From Gymnogyps californianus (Eukaryota > Chordata > Aves > Accipitriformes > Cathartidae): a stretch of 64,000 nt of DNA. The position numbers were made by a program, and so were the translations under genes. The stretch is from assembly GCF_018139145.2 (NCBI RefSeq), contig NC_059481.1:7428368-7492367 (forward strand), written 5' to 3'. Shown in pieces: positions 12,901 through 24,900 of this stretch (position 1 is its first letter; each line of letters begins with the position of its first letter). The notes beneath the pieces are model-generated. The model had not been told where the DNA came from. It saw only the letters and a program-made list of their open reading frames with translations, and did no database searches.

Positions 12901-15900
12901 GAGGGGGTGTCCAGATGTAATTCTGTTGTGAAATCAATCTTTCCATGGTCTGATCTGGGAGAATTCAGAACAGCTCTGAACCAGGAGTCTTGCAACTGCA
13001 GACCTGAGGTAGTAAGCCCTGCTTATTGTATACAGAGCTATGACTCTCAGCAATGCTTGTTAGCTCACATTCAGTGTTTCATTAATAGCAGCTACAGGGT
13101 TTGTTTAGAGCTGCCTTGTGTTCACCTGTTTGGTGGAATGAACTATTTCTGTTTCTAGAATGCTATGTAGACATGTCACAAATCAGGTGGAGGGAGGAAG
13201 GGCTGTAGATTTGATTTTGTGGCTAAAATCAAGGTAGTGAGCCCTGTGACACTTCCCTGTGCTGTAACAGGTTTATGTCCACGGGTTGCAAGTTGGGAGT
13301 ATGCTCCTTAGTAGGATAAGGAGATGCAGACTTATAAGTGAGGGGTTAGGTGTGCAGTCTGAATGGTATGTGAATCACTGCAGACTGTGCTGTCTGGCCA
13401 TTATGGATTATATATCATAGATGAAGCTTGCTCTTACTTGATACGTTTCATCTTACTAATATATGAGCTATTTGCTATTTAGAGGGGTTTTCTGCAAAGG
13501 TCTTTAGTGGCATATGTTAAAACCGCAATTATTCATTCTGGAAACTCATTCCTTCTTACAAATTTTAATTGTAAAGATGACAGAGTCCTTCAGATCATTC
13601 ACTGGCAGAAGAGTCATTGCTGTTTGGTATTGCTAATTGCACTGCTGTATTGGACTTTAAAAACCTTATTTCAGCATGGTCACAAAATAACCTTTTTTTT
13701 TTTTTTTACAGTGTGTTTATCCTGCAGCTTAAATGCTGAGACAGCACCTTGGCTTATTTCCCAAAAGCCTGTTCAGAAACCAGCAGCAGCCTTATCCTCT
13801 TTTCTTTAACATCATTTGCTTTGCAAGTGATGCAGCTTGTTCTGCAGAGTGGATATCTGCACTGAAACACTCCCTTGCAGTCTGCACTAGGGAGAAATGG
13901 AGCTGCACGTTCAACAGAAATCAATGTTGCAGCAAGGTTATAGCGTATAGAAATGACAGTATTTCATCAGACAAAGTAGAGAGGTTCAAAAGCTACTTTC
14001 AGCTACTGAATTTATGCCTCTATATTTCCTTCTAGAAAGATGTGGATACTTTGCCCTGTCTCCAGCGTCTCTTCCTCAGCTTCAACAATATATCTAGGTA
14101 AGGGAAATAGCAGTTTGCTTCCTATCAGTAATTTGAAGTATCCTATTGGAGCTGTATTTCATTAAAATTTAAATTCAAACACTATGAGTGCAGATACTTC
14201 CCCCCCCCCCCCAACATATCAGATAACATAATCAAGCTATTGTGTATTTTCTACTTTAAACATAAAAATTCTTGAAAACCTTTGCATTTAAATGTAGTTG
14301 TACTATGAGTATTCTACCAAGAAACTTACATTTTTAATTTAAAAATTATCATACTGTTTACAATGATGATCAAAATTAAAAATAGATTTCTAAATATGTT
14401 GTTTTACTGTTCAACTAGATATCTGTTAAAGCAACATTACACAAGGAACATATTCTATTTAACATACCATCGCTGTATTTATGGAGCTACACAAACTGCT
14501 GAGTCAGATTCTGCTTACAATGATGAGATTATTTCATGCTTGTATTTTACTTGTCCATATATTAATAAAGTCTAAAAGGTATATTAATGGTTATTTCTCT
14601 TTCAAACTGGATGACAGAAGCAGAATAGCTCAACTTTCAAAGCAGGGCTTCTATAGTTTCAAGTAACTAAGTGCATTTTTTTATAAATAGATAGAAATGT
14701 TTGTCTTCTATGCTTTTTCATATTCATGCTTTTTTGGAGTCTGCATTTATACTAGTGCCAATATTGTAGAAGAAAAAAAAGTGCATTATCTTCAGTTTGG
14801 TATGTCTTTTTTTTTTTCTTTTAAATCCCTTAATCACCACCAGCCGCCTTTGCTTAGAATCAAGTAATTTAACATGGGATAGGGGAAAGATGCTTCATGT
14901 TCTAATTGCTGGAAATACTGCGCTGTTCTTGTGATATCTGCTTTCTCTGTAAAATGTTATACTTAGTATGAGCTTTTATTGTAATAGCTACTTGAACATT
15001 TTAAGTTGACCTGCATTATGCTTTTTGCAGACAGCTCCAACCTACTTGTCTGTGTTCCTTAAGTTCTTAAAGTACCAATGCAGTAGATCTCCTTAAATAC
15101 TCATGGGTATTAAGCATTTAAAAAAAATGAGAGATGAACTGCAGGAATCTTTAATATGCCCTTCCCTTAATTAATCTGCTAGTGAGGGACTTAGTATTTT
15201 GCCTCTTGAATAATTTCCAGAATTGAAACATGCCTTTTGTTTCTGTTTTTCTAAAAAATGTCTTAGCTTGGCAAGAACAATGAGGGGACTGCAGTAGCTG
15301 GCTCCCTTGCCATCAGGGAGCATCACTGCAGTCAGTGGAATTTCTCTGTCTTTTTATGTACTTGATATATTTTGTGTAGCTTTCGGACTCCTTTCTCGTG
15401 TTGTTTTATGCAAATTCATGTTATTTTTATAGTGTTCAGAGAAGGAAAAATGTTTCAGTTTTTATGTGAGGTTTTTAAAGTAGATTTCTCAAACTTTATG
15501 TAATCAGTAGCTTGCTTCTTGGTACTTTATCATGATTGTTGTCTTTTATTCATTGGGACTTCAGTTGAACTATTGATAGATCTAGTCTTAGTTTTCATGT
15601 AAGCTAGAAATACTTGTTTAGAACATTCATGCAAATATATAATTTGGTTTTAATTTGTAGTTGGAATAGGTATAAAAATAAAATCTTAATGTCAAACGAA
15701 AGACATTGCTCTTCTATAAATTGTGTATACATATGTGGGTAGGTAAGTGGATGGATCAGTTTAACTCTTTGTTTACCAGACATTATTTTAAAACAATCAA
15801 ATGAAAAATTTCTTTTGATGATCACATTTAGCTTGGGTTTTTGAAATAATAACCTTCTATTGCATATAGCAGTTTTGAAGGCTAAAAAACCCCGTTAATT

Positions 15901-18900
15901 TCTGACTTTGAGTTTTGTAGTAGATATGTCTTCTAACAGGAAAATGATTACATATAAAAGTATACTCTTGACCATCTGTGTTCTGATACTTGCTTGATAC
16001 TGTTTGAACTGACTGAAGAAGTTATATGCAGCCATAACACTAGTGAATTGCTGTGCTACATCTGAACATTCCTACAACCCTTTTAAATGATTTTGTGTGG
16101 TTTTGAGTCACTTACCTGGGTTTACTGTATGCCATATGGTAATTTTAAAAATTATTTTTTCTAGAAACAGCTGTGTCTATACAACTGACTTTTCTTTTAG
16201 ACAATCAAATTAATACACAGATATTCTAATTCATTTATCTGTAGGTGCATAGAGAAAACCTGCAAATGGAAACAAACAACAAAGTATACTGCCAAAACCT
16301 GGATTTATTTATGTTACAGATTCATTAAAATGTTATTAGTGATCATTAAAAAAAAAAAGTAGCATTTTTGTTCCCATGGAAATGTGCTGCTTCCTATTTT
16401 TGTATGTCAGCAAAAATCATTGAGTCTTAAATTGATACATACTGACATATATGAATTAATATTTCACTAAAAGTTTGGGAATGCCTTTTAAAAATTGTCA
16501 CTATTTAAGGCATGAGAATCTGTCATGGGTTTAGTCACTGGTGTTCTTTTTCCCTCATGCTTCAGAGGCCTCAGAATGCTGCTGCTTTTCTGCAGAGCTT
16601 TTAGTAAAAAAGGATGTATTGGCAAGATAATATAAGCTAAAATCGAACGCTGTAGAAGTTGATGCTGATCTGAAACAAAAGAAGTCCCGCTTCTGGCTTC
16701 AGCCCAAAAAAATTTAACAGTTACAAACTGAAGTCATTCATACCTGATGGCTGAAGGTAATATATATCTCTAGAACTAGTTACAAAGAAGGGGGAGAAAT
16801 CCCATTTTGAATTTGTCATGTGGTACTGGGAAGAGATTACAGAAACTTTTCTTCAGGCAAAATATGCCACTGAGATTCAGAAAGAGGATTATTGCTCATA
16901 TTTCAAAATGTGAAGCCAGGGAAGACCATTTTTTAATCTTGGAAACAAAATACATATTTTTACTGTTACACTGCTTGCCAGGTCAGCACTATGTTGGCTT
17001 TTTTATTTAGTAAGGCATGTTGTCTAGCCATATGGAGAAAGTTGGATACAAGCTCAAGGGACATGTAGTTGTTTTTCTTCATTTGGTTGCTGAATTGGAA
17101 ACCTGAGAGAAGGAATGTTCTTAGCCTAATAAAAACAAGAAAATATCTTTTTTTCTTAGCAGAATGGAAATTTATAAATACATTGTTAAATACATGAATA
17201 AAAGCAGTACAAGAGGAATGAAAGGTTGACTGTACTAACATCTGTTTTCATCAATAGTTTAGTGGTTAGAAACCTGGGAAAACCCAAGTTTTCTTCTTTG
17301 ACTGAATGTTTTTTGAACATACAGTTCCCTCTTGGGTGTTCTATCAGACTATAGCGAGTATGTTGCCTTCCTTCTCTTCTCCAGAGCTTTTCGCCTTTAT
17401 GGAACATGCTTTAAAAAAGTCATTGGTGCAAACGTATAGAGAAGGAACAACTGTCTTCCTAAGCAAGTAGGCTGTAACAGAGTACAAGTGTTCCTGTGTC
17501 CTATTCTTGCCTACTAAATGTGTAAATGTGAACGTGGATCATTGGTGGAGGTTGAGCTTATGCCACTCCAGAATACTCTGCTGCTTAGTAATTGCCACGT
17601 TCTCATATGAGGCAGGAGAAGTGGGTTTTGCATCCCCTCTGGCAGAGAGGAGAATTGGATGCAGGACTCTGAGCATGCACACAAGATGTAAAACTGATCT
17701 ATTCTGAAAAGATTTCCAGAAAACACTTTTTGATAATTTAGCCCATATTGTGGTTTAGCCCCAGCCAGAAGCTAAGCACCACACAGCTGCTCCCTCACTC
17801 CCCCCCTCCTTCCAGTGGGATGGGGGGGAGAACCAGGAAAACAGGTAAAACTTGTGGGTTGAGATAAGAACAGTTTAATAACCGAAGTAAAATATAATAC
17901 TAACAATAATAATAATGAAATATAATAATAATAATAATTGTAATGAAAAGCAATATAACAAAAAAAGAAGGGGGGGGAACCCAGTGATGCACAATGCAAT
18001 TGCTCATCACCCGCTGACCGATGCCTGAGCAGCGATCCGCTCTTCCTGGCCAACTTCCCCCCATTTATATACTGGGCATGACGTTCCATGGTATGGAATA
18101 CCCCTTTGGCTAGTTCAGGTCAGCTGCCCCGGCTGTGCTCCCTCCCAGCTTCTTGCACACCTGCTTGCTGGCAGAGCATGGGAGCCTGAAAAATCCTTAA
18201 CTTAGGATAAGCGCTACTTAGCAACAACTAAAACATCAGTGTGTTATCAACATTATTCTCACACTAAATCCAAAACACAGCACTGTACCGGCTACTAAGA
18301 AGAAAATTAACTCTATCCCAGCCAATACCAGGACACCCAAATTCACAAGTTGTTTCTGTGTTGCTGAAACTACCATTTTAGCAAAGAAAAATTCGTCTAG
18401 GAAGAAAGAAGGACAGGGAAGGAGAGGTGGTTGCCGTAGTTTGGTGGGACTCCTGCAGGAGAAGGTCTTTTGGAAAGAGAAGCAGACATTCCACTCAAGA
18501 AGGTTGACTGAGGCAGTCTGAAACAACATCATCCACAGCTGCTTTGTATTTCATGAGCAGGTTAAAGACTCCTTTGTGGTGAACAGAGGCTAGAGAGAGC
18601 ATTGAGACGTGGCCTCTGATTCCTGTAGGGTGGTCACCACTTGGCTCTATCACAGCAGTCTGCGTACTGGGAAGCAGACAGAAGCTTGGTTGTAAAGTAT
18701 GCAGTCTGGTTGGTAAGTGTATTACACTAAAGTTTTGCTTGGCTTACGGTTGGGATGCCCGTGTGACCAGTACAGTATAGTAAGTTTTCTACATTGAATT
18801 TCTAAAGCTCTATTTTTCATATGTGTATACAAAGATGTGAAAACATAGCTATTTTGCACTACTGTTTTGCTCTAAAATTGAGCTGCTAATAGGGCAGCTA

Positions 18901-21900
18901 GAAGCAGGATAAAGCAAGCACATCTGTTTTAGCTCCAGAATGAATGTTCTGGTATGCTGACGCACTGAAAATTTCAAAGCACAGCAGTATGTATAAGTGG
19001 AAGATCTTGAAAACACTAGCAAACTTTCAACTTTTCTGTCGTTTCCTGAAGAGATTGGTTTTATTAAAAATCTGTAAATCATATGTAATGGCAGAAGTAC
19101 TGTTTGGTTAAATGTTTAGTGGGAAGTGCTTGGAGTAAGTATATTTAAAGCTTTTAATAAATATATTTACATTATTTGAAACTAATTTTGAAGACCAAAA
19201 AATTTTCGTATTTGTCAAGCAAAATCTATTCTAGCCCAATGGAAATTCAGTTATCTTTTCTTATTCTAACATGTTTACAAGTTTGCTTTACTAACTTCTG
19301 TGTCATTTGGGAAGATTATCTTTTATCTTCAGGACATACTGAGTATGTATTTTAAGTAATATGTCAGCCCGATCTTCCAAAAATGTGATTACGCAAGCTG
19401 TTTTATGGAAAGGAAACCAGATCGCAAAAAGAAGCAGAAAATGCTAATCAAACTTGTCGTTTTAACCACACGTACAAAACACCCAATTCTTCAGATATGC
19501 TAAGCACCTTCACTGCCTTCATTGGAATCTGTGCATAGTTCATTTTCCATCAGATCTTATGTTGTTTTAATACACTAAGCAGAAAGGTAGTAGTATCTTC
19601 CACTTCACTCTGTCATTTTTCTGCTACATCCATCTGCTACATCTATTGTGTAGAAGTTACTTGCATGCTGTACTAATTGCCTTGGTTTCTTTGAGATTTG
19701 TATTGGGTGATTTCTTTTCTGTACTCCTGCTAGCTTATGTTGGTATCCAGGCCTTTCTTCTGCTCGTTAAGACTGATTGCTATTTGGTGATATTATTTTT
19801 ATATTTTATCTGTATTTCTTTTTGTTGTTGTTGCAGAAATTGTTTTACCTAATACCTAGAATCTTTCAGGCACATCTCATTTTAAAATCTGACATTCTGG
19901 TAGATCTGAAGCCCTTTGCAGCTGAGTGTTAGTCCTCAGCAGACTATTGTATGCTTTTTTGAAAGTTGAGTGATACTAATGATAAAGGCAGTTGCCAGTT
20001 TATTCAAGGACAGTCTTTAATACAAACATCTGTACTGCGTATGATTTCTGATCTCTAAGTTCAGAGCACACTTAAGGTGGGGTATCCTTCCAGGTATTAG
20101 TGGAGGAAGACTTTTCCTGCCACCAGGAGTGAGAAGAACTATAACCAGTTGATGCAATCAGTAAGATTGTCAGAATATAAAAAAAAAGGCAATAATTCCA
20201 TATTTTCCACTTCAGAAATGGTCTCTTATTTCAGAATGTCATTAAGTATTTGTTTATCTAGTAAGGTGATCCTCTGTGTGTATTTTTATGTGATCATTGC
20301 TGCTTTTGTAATTTTCAGATTTTTTTCTTAACTTCATTTTCAAAAGTACCAAGTCAAATTATTTCATACTTTCCACTTGAACTTACTTAACTTCATAACA
20401 CAGGCTTGACTTTTGAAGGCCAAAGTGCATAAGGATGGGTGCACAGTTGTACCTTTATACACTGTAACCAATTTCTTAAAAGGCATTGGGGAGTCATATT
20501 TATTTCTGTAACTGTTGAGTTTTTTTTGAAATCAAGTTAAGTAGTTCTCTGTTGTTTAAAAATACTATTTATCTGAGTCAGTTGCTTTCTTTTCACATTC
20601 GATCTTCAATGAAAGGAATGTGATACAGGCTATACATCTCTAAATACATTTTATACAGGCCAGTTATTTTTGTCAGGAAACTGAATCAGATGTTGTCTGA
20701 AAAGCCAACTTGCTATTGTTTGTAGACTGGACATGGAACAATAGACAAATCTGTTTTGAAGATAATATGATGCTTTTGTAGTTGTTTTTCTTCTGATATT
20801 TAATGTGTTGCAAACACCCAAGATCATTCTGTGGTATTTGTGGTTGGCTTTTTTCTTGTATTTTCCATGGTTTTCATGCTGACTTTGATGGCAAATACAC
20901 CTTGTATTATTCTTTGGAATATGAGTTCATATGTATCCTATTTTGGGGGGTTTTTAGGTGAAACTATACTCCCATAGTTAACAGGTTCTTATTCTGCGTC
21001 TCTCTTTACCTGTATGTGAAGAGATTAAAAAGTTTAACAGCAGCAGTTGTTGGTATTTCAGAATACTTATTGTTTGATTTATCATACACAATATTGATGG
21101 ATGGGAGTTTTTCAGTACAGGTAAATATTAATGTTCTATCCTTCAGAAATAAAATCTTCCATCTCAAAATTATTCCTACTCTATGACATTAAAACTTTAA
21201 ACTTTTTTGGTTACAGTTTTGAGGATATTCTGTGCCTTGCTGATTCCTCATCTTTGTCAGATATCACCCTTGATGGCAATCCAATAGCTCAGGAGACATG
21301 GTACAAACACACTGTTCTCCATCATATGATGCAGCTCCGACAGCTAGATATGAAGAGAATCACAGTAAGAAATTTCTGTTTTCGTCAAACTTACTAGATC
21401 CTTAAATTCAGAAGTAAATTGTAGGGTTTTCTGTGTATATATGTATATTAAAAATACCACCATTTTTTCTTAATTTAGTATGCAGTTGAATGGTGTATAG
21501 ACATTACAATATTTAAAACTTCAGCCTTTTTTCTTTTGTTCAGTATTATGTAAGGGTGTGCTTTTTTACTTCATTTTAACATGTTTATTTTTAAATGCTT
21601 AAACCCTTCATTAGTAAATACTGTGTGATCAGTTGCCATGTGACATGAGAGAATTTGCAAAGCTTTTGGTTAGAACTTTCTCAACACAGTCTTTACTGGT
21701 TTGCTGTATAGCTGAAAAGGAACAGCATATTTCTTCTAAAGGAGTAGTCTGTTTACCCTAAAATTGTTATCTTCTGTAATTTAAAAATCTTGTTGGTTTC
21801 TTTAGTCTGCTTCCCTGAGGAAACCTGGTGACTACACAGCTTCTGTGTGTCTGTCTGTATTTCCCCCTTCCTTACCTAACCTACTCTTCCCATTCATTTC

Positions 21901-24900
21901 GGTTTCTGCTGCTCAAGTTCAAGTAACCTTGATCAGAGAGGACTTGCAGACAACTAAGTCTCCTACAGACTTCTTGAAAATACACTGTAAGGTAGAGGAT
22001 GAAGGGCAATCACTGGGGGCCTTACCATTAAGTCAACTATTTTGTCTCTTAATATAGGAATAGCCATGCTAATTCTTCTGTGTCTACTCAAAAGTGATGT
22101 GTAAGCATGACCTTCTTACAAGAGATATCCATCCAACAGCAAGATAACAAATATAATATGTTTTACAAGCAACAGTGTTGCAGTGTTACCTTTCTGGACC
22201 AGGTGCTGATACATACACCTTATTTTAAATGCTCATTTGCTTTGTACAATGGCTGTACTGCATTATAAATTGCACTGGTTGTTTCACCATCTATCCTGTT
22301 GTCCTGTAGCTAATACACCATGAGTATAAAATAGAGCCAATTATGATATAAAATATAACATGTATGTGGAAAACATTATTTTTTAAATTACTATAGTATT
22401 TTAAAAATTACTTTAGTATTTTTAAAACACTAAATACTTGTTTGTTCACAGGTATTCTATGGTTTGGAGGGGTTTTTTTTGTGAATTTATACTGACTGAA
22501 TTGAATACTTGCTAATTACTTTGCTTTTAAAAAGATCGTTTGCTCAGTATTATTTCAGAAACTTGAGTCATGTAAAGAAAATGTCTTTCCCTTCCCCCCC
22601 CCCCCCTTCTCGAGAGGAGACGGATCCTGGTAGAACTCTGATGGGAAAAACTGTAGCAAGAGCTCCAACTCCTTTTTAGACTCTATGGGATCTGTATGGG
22701 GAAAAAGCTATTAGAAATGCCCAGCCATGGGAAGAACTTAATCTGGGTTCGCACCTTGTTAAACATCAGAGAATCAACCACAAGACAAAAAGCCATAGAA
22801 AACCAGGCTTCATCAGTTGTGCTGCTCGTAAATCTACTTGTACAAAGAATGTGTTTTGCATTCTTTATTTGCCTTCTGGTTTTTGAGCCTTGAGTACTTT
22901 TTAAATATTTTCTCCATGTAGAGGGTGCTATATGTTTTCTCTAATAAAAGCTGTGTTACCTAGATAATCATACGACTTACGAAACTGGGATTTTAAGAAA
23001 AATAACAAGTATCATGAGATTTGTGATAAAATTAGAAAGCTGGCAATGCCAAATCCAGCTATTCTGCCTAGTAATGCAACATGCTGTTGCCATCGGCTGT
23101 AAGGGTCAATGTAACTTGGTGGGGAAATAGAAGTACGATATTGCGTATGTGCTTTTTCTCACTTGATTAGTATACCTAAACTCTGATGACATTTATAGGA
23201 TCTTTTCTTCATTAGTCTGAAGAGCATCCAGCCCATTTTGAACTTAAGTGTTGCTTTGTCTTGTAAAGAACTGAGAGTTGGACCAGGATGTTGGGTTTTT
23301 CTGACTCGGAATTATTCACTAACCTGTTCAGAAGCTCTTCTGCTCGAGAGCTGAGTTTTAGACAATTGTTATTTCTGCTTTTAACTTTTCTTTTACTTGC
23401 TGGCTTCACCGGGACAGGAAAATTATTTCAAGAAAGAATAAAATCTGAAGGATATTTTCAAAAGTTTGTAAGAGACTTTGAAGCTTTATTCATATTGGTT
23501 TTCAAGAAGACATGTGCTCTTTGGAGCCAGGCCTTTTGTATAGGATTCTCTGGAGAAAGGGAACCATGAAGCAAAAGTCTGGTGGTAACTGCCTCTGCCT
23601 TAGGGAACTATTCAGAAACATATAGCTGCCGTGAAAATCAAATACTCTCCACTTGGAATAAAATGTTTTTGCATTGTAATTGTTCTAATATTTCTTAAGT
23701 TGGGGCAGATTTGCCTTTATTCAAGGGATTGCATCATATTATGACAACTTTTAAACCCTGACCTTGCACCAACCCATGAGGAAGTTGGTGTTTTCTTAGG
23801 CCGTCTCATTCCTAAGCCATTTATGAATGTAAGATTTAAGCTCTTAAACCACTGCGGCATGGATCCAGTGGTGGTGAAATCAGTGGAGGTTAGTCACTTG
23901 TAACGAGTTCCATTGTAAGACTGTAAACACTTAGTCATTAGAAGGTGATTTTCAGCTGAAAAACCCAGCCACTTTGTATTGTGTATCTAAAACATCAACT
24001 CAGTGGAAATCTTTTACTTTCTCAAACATCGATAGATCAGTCTAGAGGCTTAAAGAGTGGGGAGGTGGCTGAATTACCGTGGCTGGACAGATTACTGTGT
24101 GTCACCTGTGTTAACCATCAGTAACTGACTGTAACAGTTACACCTTTAGTCCACCTTAGTTGTGAGGTAATGTGACTTGATTTATGGCTCAATGAAATAG
24201 ACTTACGTGCAATTGAAGTGTGTTACAGTCAAAGCAGGCTCAGGTTGCATATGTAGTCATTTGCATTGTTTGGTTAACATACTATAATGGTTGTTTTTCT
24301 GGGCATTGAAGCTTTTTGAATATGTTTTGTAGTTTGAACTTTTGAAAAAGTGGACCTATCCAGTGGCACTTACAGTTTAGCTGTGACCTATCTTTTTTTC
24401 CTCCAGTCTTTCATAACAGTAAGCAGATAACTGGCTGCAGATATGTAATAAAATATTAAAATATGAATGAAATGTGTACATATTCCTTACTGAGAAATTA
24501 TTTAACCAGGAACACTTGCTATCCATCACTTCAAATACACTTTCTTAACAGAATTTGCTAAGTGTATATATATTTATATATGTGTGTGTATATGTAATAT
24601 ATAGTGTGTGTATGTATTTTTTAAATGTGCTGTGGTTCCCAAATTGAAAGACAAGCGGCATTTTTTTAACAGTAAAACTTTGGTTCTTTTCATTGAGGTT
24701 TTACAGGTTTTGGATGCTTAAAGTAAGAAAGCTGTGATTGGTTTTGATTATTTGTTTCAACATTTCTCTGCTGATCAGGGAGTAGGTTCTACTGCTTTAT
24801 CCAGAATAGAATTTGTTATTGATTCCATCACCACTGTGGAGTGTTATGGTTTTTTAGGGAAGGATCCCTAATTTTTTTTTCTTTCCACTTGAAAACAAGA

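Larger units (their letters stand above)
14098..21216 (+). other. LRRC49 intron, 7,119 bases
   Basis: It begins GTAAGG and ends TTACAG. It holds a C13 run (14200-14212) and the antisense solo LTR at 17746-18335. The rest is AT-rich unique-looking sequence in which I recognise nothing. Confidence 0.85.

Noticed and set aside
13507..14035. Two 100-codon open frames just before the exon at 14036
   Set aside because: They are not in the LRRC49 frame across the acceptor and have no similarity to the LRR array, so they are intronic chance frames.
17772..18089. 105-codon minus-strand open frame
   Set aside because: It lies entirely inside the solo LTR and covers the leader/R-U5 region and a triplet-rich tract, so it is not a gene.
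21845..22057. 70-codon open frame between LRRC49 exons, considered as an extra exon
   Set aside because: The flanking exons already join in frame (phase 0) as in the known protein, and the peptide does not resemble LRRC49.
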